Translations under genes and position numbers: made by a program
Part shown: piece by piece, positions 45,148 through 54,736 of the stretch
How positions within the stretch are numbered: position 1 is the stretch's first letter
How the letters are laid out: each line of letters starts with the position of its first letter
The notes under the pieces: model-generated
Told to the model about the DNA's origin: nothing
What the model saw: only the letters and a program-made list of their open reading frames with translations
Databases searched by the model: none
Source: Thermus sp. LT1-2-5
Lineage (GTDB): Bacteria; Deinococcota; Deinococci; Deinococcales; Thermaceae
Direction of reading: 5' to 3'
Length of the DNA stretch: 64,000 nt
NCBI RefSeq assembly: GCF_040363165.1
Contig: NZ_BSRG01000006.1
Span: 1 to 64,000 of the forward strand

Positions 45148-46460
45148 CGGCGGTGAGTCGGGTGCCTTTGGTCTTCGCCGGGCTCGCCCTTTGGTTCCTC
45201 CTCTTTGCCCTGGGCATCTACGCCCTCCTTACCCACCCGCCCCGCCTCAACCCACCTCCACCCCCGCCACCCCCACCCCGGGGAGCCCTCTACGCCCAGG
45301 ATGGCACCCCCCTGGCCCTCACCCTGCGAACGGGCCGCTACTATCCCTTGGGGGAAAGCGCAAGCCAACTCCTCGGCTTCGGGGAGAGGAGCACGGGTAG
45401 GGGCCTCGAGGGCCTGGAGCGAGACCTGAACGCCGCCCTGGCCCAGGGTCGCTCCTTCACCCTCACCCTGGACCCCTGGATCCAGGCCATGGCGGAGCGG
45501 GCCCTTTGGCAAGGCCTCGAGAAGAGCCAGGGAAGCTTCGCCACCGCCCTCGTCCTTGACCGGGAGGGCAGGCTCCTGGCCGTGGCCAACGGCCCCGCCT
45601 TCGATCCCCTGGCCCCGCGCAAGGACCCGGAAAAGGACCTCTCCTGGCGCAACCACGCCTTCTTGGTGGCCCTGGAGCCCGGCTCCACCATGAAGGCCCT
45701 CACCGCCGCCATGCTCCTGGAAGAAGGACGGGCCAGCCTCCACACCCGGGTGGAGGCCCCCATGTACCGGGTGGTGGACGGTTGGACCATCCGCGACGTG
45801 GTCCCCCACCCCCCCGTCCTCACCCTGGCGGAGGTGCTCAAGTACTCCTCTAACGTGGGCATTAGCCGGCTAGCCGAGGCTTTGCCCAAGGAAATCTTCC
45901 ACCAATACCTGGAGAAGCTCCACTTCACCGACCCCGAGCTTCTCCCCGGCATCCGGGTGGCGTCCCCCGTGGTGAAGCCCCCCGAAACCTGGAGCCGGGC
46001 CGCCTACGCCAACCACACCTTCGGTCAAGGCTTCCTCATCACCCCCTTGCACCTGGCGGCAGCCTTCAACGCCCTGGTGGACGGCGTCTACCGCCCCCCC
46101 ATCCTCTTTGCCGGAAGCCTCCGGCAGGGGGAGAGGGTGTTTTCTGAAGCCACGGCGAAGGCGGTGCGGCAAGCCCTGGAGGAAGGCCTCGCCCCCCGGG
46201 CCCACCTGGCGGGCTACCGCCTGGCGGGCAAGACGGGCACCGCCCAGGTGGTGGTGAACGGGCGCTACTCCCGGGAGGTGTTCACCGCCTGGTTTGCCGG
46301 CTTCGTTCCCGGGGACAAGCCCCTGTACACCGTGGTGGTGGCGGTGCACCACCCCAAGGGGGAGGTGCACGGCAGCCAGGTGGCCGCCCCCATCTTCCGG
46401 GAGATCGCCGCCCGTCTCTTGGCCTACCGGGGCCTTCCCCCCTATGCTGAGGAGCGGTGA
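45144..46460 (+). CDS. ftsI: Division transpeptidase FtsI (PBP3-type)
   Basis: 438 residues, much shorter than the 550-650 common for FtsI: the N-terminal pedestal is reduced to a short segment after the membrane helix (residues 8-28) and a proline run (PPPPPPPPP). The transpeptidase domain is intact, with SxxK in LEPGSTMKAL, SxN in LKYSSNVGIS and KTG in LAGKTGTAQVV. It crosslinks septal peptidoglycan together with FtsW. Overlap of 4 bp with ftsL indicates coupling. Confidence 0.94.
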
Positions 46461-46467
46461 GGTAGTT

Positions 46468-47754
46468 GTGTATCTTGCGCATGTTAGGGAACTAACGCCC
46501 AGGTGGGTGGCGGAGGCCACGGGAGGGCGGCTCCACCCGGGGGGGGCGTCGGTGCGGGACCTGCACTGGGATAGCCGGGAGGTCACCCCAGGAAGCCTCT
46601 TCGTCGCCCTCCCCGGGGCCAAGACCCACGGGCGTTCCTTCATCCCCGAGGCCCGGGCCAAGGGGGCGAGCCTCATCCTGGCGGACGTCCCCGGCGAGGC
46701 CACGGTGGAGGTGAAGGACCCCTACGAAGCGCTTCTCCGCCTGGGAAGCGCCCTGAGGGAGCTCTTCCCAGGGGCGGTGGTGGCGGTGGGGGGGAGCTCG
46801 GGCAAGACCACCACCAAGGAGGCCCTGGCCCAAGGCCTAGGGTTCCCCGCCCCCATGGGCAACCAGAACACCGCCCCGCCCTTGGCCCGCTTCTTCCTCC
46901 ACCTAAGCCCTGGGGCGAAAGGGGCCGTGGTGGAGCTTGGGATAGACCGGGTGGGGGAGATGGCGGAGCTCATGGGGCTGGCGAGGCCCACCCTTTCCGT
47001 CCTCACCGCCTTGGGAGAGGAGCACCTGCTGGCCTTCGGCGGCCTGGAAGGGGTGGTGCGGGAAGAGGCGGGGCTCCTACAAGCTCCCCAGACCCTGGTG
47101 AGCCTACAAGCCAAGGAGGTGCTCCAGGCCTTCGGCCGTTACAAAGGGGAGCCCACCTATGGCTTCGGGGAAGCCACCTTTGCCGGCAAAGACCTGGAGC
47201 TCCTCCCTGCGGAAAGCCGCTTCCGTTACCGGGGAAGGGAGGTTCGGGTGCCCTACCCTGGGCTGGGGCCCTCCCTGGGAGCCTTGGCCGCCCTGGCGGC
47301 GGCGGAACTTTTGGGAAAGGAACTGGAAGGGGTGGTGGAAAGGCTTGCCCACCTCCGCCTGCCCCCGGGCCGCATGGAGCGGCGGGCCTTAGGGGGGGTG
47401 GTCTTCCTGAACGACGCCTACAACGCCAACCCCCTTTCTGTAAAGGCGGGTCTTGCCTGGCTTGCCGCCCAGCCCGGGCGGAAGTGGGTGGTTTTGGGCG
47501 AGATGCGGGAACTGGGTGGGCTGGCAGAGCGCCTCCACCTGGAGGTGGCGGAGGAAGCGGCGAGGCTCGGCCTTAAGCCCCTGTACCTGGGGCCCTTCGC
47601 CAAGGCCCAAGCCGCCCTAGGGGGCGAGGCGGTGGAAAGCCTGGAAGAGGCGGTGGCCTGGCTCAAGGCCCGGGTGTTGCCGGGGGACCTGGTCTACCTC
47701 AAGGCCTCGAGGGCCGTGGGCCTGGAAAGGATCCTAGACCTATGGAACGCTTAG
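46468..47754 (+). CDS. murF: UDP-MurNAc-tripeptide-D-alanyl-D-alanine ligase MurF
   Basis: 428 residues from GTG 46468, which has GAGG at the right distance; an ATG at 46444 inside ftsI would add eight residues but has no ribosome site. The N-terminal domain contains VRDLHWDSREVTPGSLFVAL. The ATP-binding P-loop is VAVGGSSGKTTTKEAL, followed by GNQNTAPP and ELGIDRVGEMAEL. The C-terminal domain contains NDAYNANPLSVKAGL. It adds D-Ala-D-Ala to the UDP-MurNAc-tripeptide in the cytosol. It overlaps the downstream lipoprotein gene by 13 bp. Confidence 0.94.
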   Translation: MYLAHVRELTPRWVAEATGGRLHPGGASVRDLHWDSREVTPGSLFVALPGAKTHGRSFIPEARAKGASLILADVPGEATVEVKDPYEALLRLGSALRELFPGAVVAVGGSSGKTTTKEALAQGLGFPAPMGNQNTAPPLARFFLHLSPGAKGAVVELGIDRVGEMAELMGLARPTLSVLTALGEEHLLAFGGLEGVVREEAGLLQAPQTLVSLQAKEVLQAFGRYKGEPTYGFGEATFAGKDLELLPAESRFRYRGREVRVPYPGLGPSLGALAALAAAELLGKELEGVVERLAHLRLPPGRMERRALGGVVFLNDAYNANPLSVKAGLAWLAAQPGRKWVVLGEMRELGGLAERLHLEVAEEAARLGLKPLYLGPFAKAQAALGGEAVESLEEAVAWLKARVLPGDLVYLKASRAVGLERILDLWNA

Positions 47755-48437
47755 GTTTCCTGCTCCTCCTCCTCGCCGCCTGCGCTCCCCTTCAGGCCAC
47801 CCCCCCCGCCCTTCCCTACCCCGGAGGCTTCGCCCGAGGGGGCTTGGTGGAGGGCCGCTTCCAGGCCATCCTCCCTGGCTCCCCCCTCTTCCTGGACGCC
47901 GACGGGGAAGCCCTGTACGCCGCCTACCCCTACCAGCTCTTGGTCCTCAGGGAAGGCCGCCTGGAAAGCCTTCCCCTTCCTGGCATTCCCCGCTTCCTTC
48001 GGGCACGCCCTCGGCTCGCCGTGGGCCTGGGGGAGGCGGTGTGGACCCAAGGGGGCCTCCTTCCCTACCCGGCCAAGGACGCCTTCCTTGGCGACGAGGG
48101 GCTCTTCTGGGTGGGCCAAGAAGGGCTCTATCGGGAAAGAACCCTTCTCCATCGGGGAAGGTACGCCCAGGTGGTGGCCTGGGAGGGCGCGGTGGCCCTC
48201 GGGGAGGAAGCCTTCTTCTACCCCGAGGGCCGAACCCTCCCCCTCCCCTCCCCCGCCCTCAAAGCCCAGGCGGGGGCCTGCGGGGTGGTGGCGCTTTTGG
48301 GGAAGAAGGTCTATCTGGTGCGGAAGGAAGGGGTGAAGGCCTTGGCCGAGGCAGAGGACATGGCCGCCTTTGGGGAACAGGTCTACCTGGTGCCGGGGGA
48401 ACGCGTCCTTTCCTGCCGGGAGGTGGTATGGCCCTAG
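47742..48437 (+). CDS. Predicted lipoprotein of unknown function within the dcw cluster
   Basis: 231 residues. A lipobox LLLLLAAC with the acyl-Cys at residue 14 marks it as a lipoprotein. The rest is a series of short beta repeats with phrases like LVLREGRLESLPLPG and VYLVRKEGVKALAE, suggestive of a small beta-propeller or WD/PQQ-like sensor. No family is recognised. It overlaps murF and mraY on either side, so it is fully embedded in the cell wall operon. A role in septal or peptidoglycan monitoring is inference only. Confidence 0.75.
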   Translation: MERLGFLLLLLAACAPLQATPPALPYPGGFARGGLVEGRFQAILPGSPLFLDADGEALYAAYPYQLLVLREGRLESLPLPGIPRFLRARPRLAVGLGEAVWTQGGLLPYPAKDAFLGDEGLFWVGQEGLYRERTLLHRGRYAQVVAWEGAVALGEEAFFYPEGRTLPLPSPALKAQAGACGVVALLGKKVYLVRKEGVKALAEAEDMAAFGEQVYLVPGERVLSCREVVWP

Positions 48438-49285
48438 CCCTTTTGCTCGCCTGGCTTTTCACCGGCTTCTGGATCACCTTCATGCGGGGCCTGGGCCTGG
48501 GCAAGCGGGTGCGCCAGGAGGGGCCCCAAACCCACCTGGCCAAGGAGGGGACCCCCAGCATGGGAGGGGTGGCCTTCCTCCTCGCCGCCTTCTTGGCCTA
48601 CTACCTCGAGGGCAAAGACCCTTTCCTTCCCCTTTGGCTTCTCGGCCTGGGCTTTGCCCTTTTGGGGCTTTTGGACGACCTGGCGGGTAGCCTCTCCCGG
48701 CCCCTCAAGGCGCGGGAGAAGCTCGCCCTGCAAAGCCTTATGGCCTTGGTCTTCGCCCTCTACGCCGCAAGGCAGGTGGCCTACACCCCTTGGCCTATCC
48801 TGGACGTCCTTCTCGTCTTCCTGACCGTGGTGGGGGCGGCCAACGCCTTCAACTTCACCGACGGCCTGGACGGGCTCCTGGCCAGCGTGGCGACCATCCT
48901 CCTCCTCCCCTTCTACCCCTACCCCTTCGCCCAGACCCTTTTGGGAAGCCTCCTGGGCTTCCTCTGGCACAACGCCCCCAAGGCCAAGGTCTTCATGGGC
49001 GACACGGGCAGCCAGGCCCTGGGGGCCATGGTGGCGGGGCTTTTCGTCCTTACGGGGAAGCTTTGGCTCCTGCCCGTAGCCGCCATCGTCCCCGTGTTGG
49101 AGGTGCTTTCCGTGGTGGCCCAGGTCCTCTACTTCCGCCGCACGGGAAAACGGCTCTTCCGCATGAGCCCCCTGCACCACCACTTTGAGCTCATGGGTTG
49201 GGAGGAGGCCAAGGTGGTCTTCCGCTTCGCCGTCCTCACCGCCTTGGCCACCGCCTTGGCCTTCGGCTTGGGAGGTGGGGCATGA
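48428..49285 (+). CDS. mraY: Phospho-MurNAc-pentapeptide transferase MraY
   Basis: 285 residues, about ten membrane helices but shorter than the 320-360 usual in other phyla. Conserved elements: THLAKEGTPSMGG, FALLGLLDDLAG, the catalytic NAFNFTDGLDGLL, FMGDTGSQALG and MSPLHHHFELMGW. It transfers phospho-MurNAc-pentapeptide to undecaprenyl phosphate (lipid I). It overlaps the lipoprotein gene by 10 bp and murD by 4 bp. Confidence 0.96.
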   Translation: MALALLLAWLFTGFWITFMRGLGLGKRVRQEGPQTHLAKEGTPSMGGVAFLLAAFLAYYLEGKDPFLPLWLLGLGFALLGLLDDLAGSLSRPLKAREKLALQSLMALVFALYAARQVAYTPWPILDVLLVFLTVVGAANAFNFTDGLDGLLASVATILLLPFYPYPFAQTLLGSLLGFLWHNAPKAKVFMGDTGSQALGAMVAGLFVLTGKLWLLPVAAIVPVLEVLSVVAQVLYFRRTGKRLFRMSPLHHHFELMGWEEAKVVFRFAVLTALATALAFGLGGGA

Positions 49286-50535
49286 TCCTGGTCTACGGCC
49301 TGGGACGGAGCGGCCTTGGGGTCTTGCGCTTCCTGAAGCGGCGGGGACTCCCCGCCCGCTTCCACGACGACCGGCCCAAGGAAGAGGAGGTGCGGGAAGC
49401 CCTGGCCCTGGGCTTCACCCCCGACTTCGCCCTGGAGGGCCGCTACGCCCAAGTGGTGGCCGCTCCCGGGGTACCCCTAGACCACCCCAACCTCAAGCGC
49501 CTCCGGGAGGGGGGGGCGGAGGTGATGGGGGAAGCCGAGCTGGCCTACCGCCTCGCCCCAACCCCCATCCTCGGCATCACCGGCACCGCGGGGAAGACCT
49601 CCACCACCCTCTTCACCGCCCACCTCCTGCGGGGGCAAGGCCTAAAGGCCCTGGAGGGGGGGAATGTGGACCCTCCCCTGGTGAGTGTGGTGGACGAGGC
49701 GGAGGTGGCGGTGGCGGAGCTTTCCAGCTTCCAGTTGGAACGGGTGTCCACCCTCCGTCCCCGGGTGGCCGTGCTCCTCAACCTGGGGGTGGACCACCTG
49801 GACCGCCACGGGAGCCTCGAGGCCTACCACGCCGCCAAGCTCAACCTCCTCAAGAACCTCACCCCCGAAGACGCCCTGGTCTACAACGCCCACGACGCCA
49901 GGGTGCGCCAAGCGGCGGAAAGGAGCCCGGCCCGCCTCTACCCCTTCCTCCCGGCGGAAGACCCCCGGGAGAGCAACCTGCGGGCCGCCTTGGCCGCCAC
50001 CCGGGCCTACCTAGACCTTTTGGGCCGCCCCTTGGACGAAGGGGCCTTTGCGGAAAGCCTAAGAACCCTCCCCCGTCCCCCCCACCGCTTCCAGGTCTTC
50101 GCCAGGAAGGGGAAAGTGGTCTTCATCGACGATTCCATCGCCACCCGCACCCCGGCGGTGGCCGCCGCCTTGAGGGCCGCCCCCGCCCCCATCGCCTGGA
50201 TCCTGGGGGGGGAGGACAAGGGGGCCGACCTTGCCCCCTTAAGGCCCCTCCTCCTTCGGGTGCGGGTCATCGTGGCCCTGGGCCGGGACGGGGCCCGCAT
50301 GGCGGAGGCCTTGGGCGGGGGGGTGGAGGTGGTGGTGGTGAAGGAAAAAGAGGGGCGCAAGGCCATGCGGCAGGCGGTGGCCGAGGCCTTGGCCCGGCTA
50401 AGGGAAGGCTCCGTCCTCCTCGCCCCCCTGGCCGCCAGCTTTGACCAGTTCAAGGACTACAAAGACCGCGCCCAGGCCTTCCGGGAAGCGGTCTTGGCCC
50501 TAGGAGGTGAGCCATGGACCCCGTCCTCCTCTTAA
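49282..50535 (+). CDS. murD: UDP-MurNAc-L-alanine:D-glutamate ligase MurD
   Basis: 417 residues. An N-terminal Rossmann domain (LVYGLGRSGLGVLRFLKRRG) that binds the UDP moiety, the ATP loop GITGTAGKTSTTLFTAHLL, AELSSFQLERV and GVDHLDRHGSLEAYHAAK, and a C-terminal Glu-binding domain with FIDDSIATRTPAVAAAL and WILGGEDKGADL. It adds D-glutamate to UDP-MurNAc-L-Ala. It overlaps mraY by 4 bp and ftsW by 22 bp. Confidence 0.95.
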   Translation: MILVYGLGRSGLGVLRFLKRRGLPARFHDDRPKEEEVREALALGFTPDFALEGRYAQVVAAPGVPLDHPNLKRLREGGAEVMGEAELAYRLAPTPILGITGTAGKTSTTLFTAHLLRGQGLKALEGGNVDPPLVSVVDEAEVAVAELSSFQLERVSTLRPRVAVLLNLGVDHLDRHGSLEAYHAAKLNLLKNLTPEDALVYNAHDARVRQAAERSPARLYPFLPAEDPRESNLRAALAATRAYLDLLGRPLDEGAFAESLRTLPRPPHRFQVFARKGKVVFIDDSIATRTPAVAAALRAAPAPIAWILGGEDKGADLAPLRPLLLRVRVIVALGRDGARMAEALGGGVEVVVVKEKEGRKAMRQAVAEALARLREGSVLLAPLAASFDQFKDYKDRAQAFREAVLALGGEPWTPSSS

Positions 50536-51572
50536 GCGGCCTCCTCCTCATGGCCTTTGGCCTTTTGGGGGTGGGGGTAGCGGAGCCGAGCCTCCTCCCG
50601 AGCCACCTCGTGCGGGTAGGGCTTGCGTTAGCCGCCATGCTCTTCGGGTTCCTTCTGCCCCCGGCCCGCCTCCTCCGTTACGCCCTCGGGCTTCTCCTCC
50701 TCACCCTGGGGCTCTTGCTCTTGGTCCTTTTCCTAGGGGATGGGCCCGGAGGGGTAAGGCGGTGGTTCTACCTGGGGCCGGTGGCCTTCCAGCCTTCCGA
50801 GCTGGCCAAGGTGGTCTTGGTCTTCTACCTAGCCTCCTTCGTGGGCCGCAAGGGGAACGATACCCCCATCGTGGGGGCGGCGGTTCTGGCGGGGGTCACC
50901 GCGGGGCTCGTCCTGGTGGAGCCGGACTTCGCCACCGCCCTTTTCCTGGTGACCTTGGCCGCCCTCCTTTTCATCCTGGCCGGGGTACCTTGGCGCAGGC
51001 TCTTCATGGTGGGCTTGGCGGGGTTCTTGGCGGTTTTCCCCTTCTCCGGCTACTACCTGGCCCGCTTCCGCTACGTTTCCGAGCGCTTCACGAATTTTCT
51101 GGATTATCTTCAGGGAGAAGCCAGCCCTGCCCACACCGCTTACCAGGTCCTGCAAGCGCAAAAGGCCATCCTCCTGGCGGGTCCTTTGGGGCAAGGCCCT
51201 GGGGGGGAGCTCCCCCACCTTCCGGAGGCCCATAACGATATGGTCTTCGCCAGCGTGGTCTTCGCCACGGGCTGGTTTGGGGGCATGGTGGTCCTTTTCC
51301 TCTACCTGCTTTTGTTCCTGCGGGGCTTGGCCTTGGCCCTCCGCCTCAAGGGGCCCCTGAGCCTTCTGGCCTTGGGCCTCACCCTGTACCTGACCCTGCA
51401 AGCCGCCATCAACATCGGGGTTACCGTGGGGTTTCTGCCCGTGACGGGGGTACCCTTGCCCTTCGTCTCCTACGGGGGAAGCTCCCTCTTGGTTTCCGGC
51501 TTCGCCCTAGGGGTGCTTCTGCGCCTGGCCAAGGAGGGGGCGAGGAAGGAGGTGGGCGCATGGTCCTCCTGA
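50514..51572 (+). CDS. ftsW: Septal peptidoglycan polymerase FtsW (SEDS)
   Basis: 352 residues with about ten membrane helices. SEDS signatures: RRWFYLGPVAFQPSELAKV, TLAAL/EPDFATALFL with the catalytic Asp, the long extracytoplasmic loop with GQGPGGELPHLPEAHNDMVF, and the C-terminal INIGVTVGFLPVTGVPLPFV, then SYGGSSLL. It polymerises lipid II together with FtsI at the septum. AGGAGGTGAGCC precedes the ATG within the end of murD. Confidence 0.95.
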   Translation: MDPVLLLSGLLLMAFGLLGVGVAEPSLLPSHLVRVGLALAAMLFGFLLPPARLLRYALGLLLLTLGLLLLVLFLGDGPGGVRRWFYLGPVAFQPSELAKVVLVFYLASFVGRKGNDTPIVGAAVLAGVTAGLVLVEPDFATALFLVTLAALLFILAGVPWRRLFMVGLAGFLAVFPFSGYYLARFRYVSERFTNFLDYLQGEASPAHTAYQVLQAQKAILLAGPLGQGPGGELPHLPEAHNDMVFASVVFATGWFGGMVVLFLYLLLFLRGLALALRLKGPLSLLALGLTLYLTLQAAINIGVTVGFLPVTGVPLPFVSYGGSSLLVSGFALGVLLRLAKEGARKEVGAWSS

Positions 51573-52579
51573 CCGGGGGAGGCACGGGGGGGCACCTGTT
51601 CCCCGCCCTGGCGGTGGCCGAGGCGTTGCGAAGGCGGGGCCACGCCGTCTTCTACCTGGGGAGCGAGGGAGGCCTCGAGGCCCGCCTCCTCCCGCAAAGC
51701 CCCCTCCCCCACGCCCTCATCCCCGCAGGCAAGCTGGACCGGAGCGCCTTTCGGCCAGGGGAAGCCCTCAAGCTGGTCAAGGGGCTTCAGGCCGCCTGGC
51801 AGGTCCTTAGGGAGCACCCGCCCCAAGCGGTGCTCTCCACCGGGGGCTACGCCGGCTTTCCCGGGGCGTTCCTGGCGGGGCTTAGGGGCATTCCCCTCCT
51901 CCTCCACGAGCAAAACGCCAAGCTGGGCCTGGCCATCAAGGCCCTCACCCCCTGGGCCGAGGGCCTCGCCCTAAGCGTTCCCGTGGGCCTTCCCCCCTGG
52001 CTTAGGCGCAAGGCCCGGGTCCTGGGCTACCCGGTACGGGAGGTGCGCTACCCCAAGGCGGAGGCCAAGGCCCGCTTGGGCTTCGACCCCGCCAAGCCCC
52101 TCCTCCTGGCCCTGGGGGGAAGCCAAGGGAGCCTGGAGCTCAACGAGCGGCTCCCTCCCCTCCTCAAACCCTTGGGCCTTCCCGTGCTCCACCAGGTGGG
52201 GGAACGGTGGGTGGAGCGCTACCGCTTCCTGGAGGAGGAGGAGTACCGCATCGCCGGCTTCGTGGATGCGCCCTTGGCCATGAGCGCCGCCGACCTCCTC
52301 CTGGCCCGGGCCGGGGCGGGCACCCTGGCGGAGGCCGCCTTCCACCACCTGCCCGCCCTCCTGTTCCCCTTGGACCCTCGGCTAGACGGGGGCGCCCAGG
52401 CCGCCAACGCCCAGGCCTACCGGAAGGCAGGGGGGGCGGAACTCGGGGATTATGCCAGGCTACCCCAACAGGTCCAGGCCATGCTCACCCGGCGGGAGGC
52501 TTACCAAGAAGGCATGGCCCGCCTCTCCCCGGAAGGGGCGGCAGGCCGCATCGCGGATTGGCTGGAGGAGTTCCTATGA
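51560..52579 (+). CDS. murG: Lipid II synthase MurG (GT28)
   Basis: 339 residues. The N-terminal acceptor domain has LLTGGGTGGHLFPALAVAEAL, VLSTGGYAGFPGAFLAGL and LLLHEQNAKLGLA. The C-terminal UDP-GlcNAc domain has ALGGSQGSLELN, LLLARAGAGTLAEAA and the GAQAANAQAYRKAGGAE region. It adds GlcNAc to lipid I on the inner face of the membrane. It overlaps ftsW by 13 bp and murC by 4 bp. Confidence 0.95.
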   Translation: MVLLTGGGTGGHLFPALAVAEALRRRGHAVFYLGSEGGLEARLLPQSPLPHALIPAGKLDRSAFRPGEALKLVKGLQAAWQVLREHPPQAVLSTGGYAGFPGAFLAGLRGIPLLLHEQNAKLGLAIKALTPWAEGLALSVPVGLPPWLRRKARVLGYPVREVRYPKAEAKARLGFDPAKPLLLALGGSQGSLELNERLPPLLKPLGLPVLHQVGERWVERYRFLEEEEYRIAGFVDAPLAMSAADLLLARAGAGTLAEAAFHHLPALLFPLDPRLDGGAQAANAQAYRKAGGAELGDYARLPQQVQAMLTRREAYQEGMARLSPEGAAGRIADWLEEFL

Positions 52580-53916
52580 AACGGGCACACGTCATGGGCA
52601 TAGAAGGGGTGGGGATGAGCGCCCTAGCCCGCCTCCTCCTGGAGGAAGGGGTGGCGGTGACGGGGTGTGACCTGGCCCCAGGCAAGCGGGCGGAGGCCCT
52701 TGGGGTCCCCGTGCACCGGGGGCACGACCCCGCCCATCTGGGGGAGGAGGACACCCTGGTGGTCCCCACCCCCATCCCCTTGGACCACCCCGAGGTCCTG
52801 GAGGCCAGGAGGCGGGGCCTGCGGGTCATCAGGCGCATGGAACTTTTGGCCCACCTCCTTGCGCAACAGCCCTCCTTGGGCGTCACGGGCACCCACGGGA
52901 AGACCACCACCACGGGCATGCTGGCGAGCATCCTCCTGGAGGCAGGGCTTGACCCCTGGGTGCTCCTTGGGGGGGAGCTTTCCCTCCTTCCCGGGAACGC
53001 CCGCTTCGGCCTGGGCCCTCGGCTGGCGGAGGTGGACGAGTCGGACCCCCTCTTCCAAGGGGTGCGGGTAAGGGTGGCGGTGGCCACCAACCTGGAGAAG
53101 GAGCACGTGGCCCCCGAGGGAAGGAAGGCCCCCAACTACCACGAGAGCCTCGAGGCCCTCCTGGCCGCCATGGCTGGCTTCCTGGGGAAGGCGGAGGTGG
53201 CCGTCCTCCCCGCCCATGACCCCCTCTTGGCCCAGGCAGCCCATGGGCTCAGGCCCCTTCGCTTCGGGGAGGGTGGGGAGCTTTGGGCGGAAGGGGTGGC
53301 CCTAACGCCCACGGGAAGCCGCTTCCGCCTGGTCTACCAGGGAAAGGACCTGGGGGAGGCCAGGCTCCAGGTCCCCGGGGCGCACAACGTGAAAAACGCC
53401 CTGGCCGCCGCCTTGGCCGCCTTGGCCTTCGGGGTGGAAGAAGGGGCCATCCTCCGGGGGCTCGCCCGCTTCCCCGGGGTGGGGCGGCGCTTTGAGCGCC
53501 TGGGAGAGGTGCGGGGGGCGTTGGTGGTGGACGATTACGCCCACCACCCCACGGAGGTGCGGGCCACCCTCCAGGCGGCGCGGCTTCTAGGCCGGAGGGT
53601 TCGGGTCCTCTTCCAACCCCACCGCCTCCTCCGCACCCTGGAGCTTTGGGAGGCCTTCGCCGAGGCGCTCCTGGAGGCGGAAGAGGTGGTGGTCCTTCCC
53701 GTCTACACCGCCGGGGAGAAGGGAGAGGTTTCCCCGGAAGCCCTGTCGCAAAGGATCGCTGAAAGGCTCGCCGCCCTCGGCCAGGAGGCTCGCTTCCTTT
53801 CCCCCGGGGAGGCCTTGGCCTACGCCAAGGCCACGGCGGGCCCGGAGGACCTCTGGCTGGCTTTGGGCGCAGGGGACGTGACGGAACTCGCCCGGAGGCT
53901 CGTCCATGAGGGTTGA
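52576..53916 (+). CDS. murC: UDP-MurNAc:L-alanine ligase MurC
   Basis: 446 residues. An N-terminal Rossmann domain (VMGIEGVGMSALARLL), ATP loop GVTGTHGKTTTTGMLA, VEVDESDPLF-type segment (RLAEVDESDPLF) and the C-terminal domain with GVGRRFERLGEVRGALVVDD and YAHHPTEVRATLQAAR. It starts the stem peptide by adding L-alanine to UDP-MurNAc. It overlaps murG by 4 bp and murB by 11 bp. Confidence 0.95.
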   Translation: MKRAHVMGIEGVGMSALARLLLEEGVAVTGCDLAPGKRAEALGVPVHRGHDPAHLGEEDTLVVPTPIPLDHPEVLEARRRGLRVIRRMELLAHLLAQQPSLGVTGTHGKTTTTGMLASILLEAGLDPWVLLGGELSLLPGNARFGLGPRLAEVDESDPLFQGVRVRVAVATNLEKEHVAPEGRKAPNYHESLEALLAAMAGFLGKAEVAVLPAHDPLLAQAAHGLRPLRFGEGGELWAEGVALTPTGSRFRLVYQGKDLGEARLQVPGAHNVKNALAAALAALAFGVEEGAILRGLARFPGVGRRFERLGEVRGALVVDDYAHHPTEVRATLQAARLLGRRVRVLFQPHRLLRTLELWEAFAEALLEAEEVVVLPVYTAGEKGEVSPEALSQRIAERLAALGQEARFLSPGEALAYAKATAGPEDLWLALGAGDVTELARRLVHEG

Positions 53917-54703
53917 ACGGGTGCTCCTCAAGGACTACACCACCCTGGGCGTGGGTGGCCCGGCGGAGCTTTGGACGGTGGAAACCCGGGAAGAGCTCAA
54001 GCGGGCCACCGAGGCCCCCTACCGGGTTTTGGGTAACGGCTCCAACCTTTTGGTGCTGGACGAGGGGGTGCCCGAACGGGTCATCCGCCTGGCGGGGGAG
54101 TTCCAGGCCTACGACCTAACGGGCTGGGTGGGGGCGGGGGCGCTTTTGCCCCTTTTGGTGCAAGAGGCGGCCCGGGCTGGGCTTTCCGGGCTGGAAGGGC
54201 TCCTCGGCATCCCCGCCCAGGTGGGCGGGGCGGTGAAGATGAACGCCGGCACCCGCTTCGGCGAAATGGCGGACGCCCTCGAGGCGGTGGAGATCTTCCA
54301 CGACGGGGCCTTCCACCTCTACCGGCCCGAAGAGCTGGGCTTCGGCTACCGGCAAAGCCACCTGCCCCCCGGGGGCATCGTGACCCGGGTGCGCCTTAGG
54401 CTCAAGGAACGCCCACGGGAAGCCATCCTGAAGCGCATGGCCGAGGTGGACGCCGCCCGCAAGGGGCAACCCAAGCGGAAAAGCGCCGGCTGCGCCTTCA
54501 AGAACCCCCCGGGCCAGTCGGCGGGCCGTCTCATCGACGAGCGGGGCCTAAAGGGCCTCAGGGTGGGGGACGCCATGGTTTCCCTCGAGCACGGCAACTT
54601 CATCGTCAACCTGGGGCGGGCCAGCGCCAAGGACGTGCTGGCCCTCGTGGAGCGCATCCGGGAAGAGCTTCCCTTGGAGCTGGAGTGGGAGGTGTGGCCG
54701 TGA
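53906..54703 (+). CDS. murB: UDP-N-acetylenolpyruvoylglucosamine reductase MurB
   Basis: 265 residues. The FAD-binding half has DYTTLGVGGPAELWTV, VLGNGSNLLVLDEGV, GLSGLEGLLGIPAQVGGAVKMNAG and FGYRQSHL. The substrate-binding half has RKSAGCAFKNPPGQSAGRL, with Cys at the proton-donor position often filled by Ser in type I enzymes, and VSLEHGNFIVNLGRASAKDV. It reduces the enolpyruvyl group to lactyl using NADPH. It is followed by a 33-bp gap, the longest so far in the cluster; ddl, often found here in other bacteria, is absent. Confidence 0.95.
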   Translation: MRVERVLLKDYTTLGVGGPAELWTVETREELKRATEAPYRVLGNGSNLLVLDEGVPERVIRLAGEFQAYDLTGWVGAGALLPLLVQEAARAGLSGLEGLLGIPAQVGGAVKMNAGTRFGEMADALEAVEIFHDGAFHLYRPEELGFGYRQSHLPPGGIVTRVRLRLKERPREAILKRMAEVDAARKGQPKRKSAGCAFKNPPGQSAGRLIDERGLKGLRVGDAMVSLEHGNFIVNLGRASAKDVLALVERIREELPLELEWEVWP

Positions 54704-54736
54704 AGGTTAGGCCCGGGGTAAGACCATGGGGGTAAG

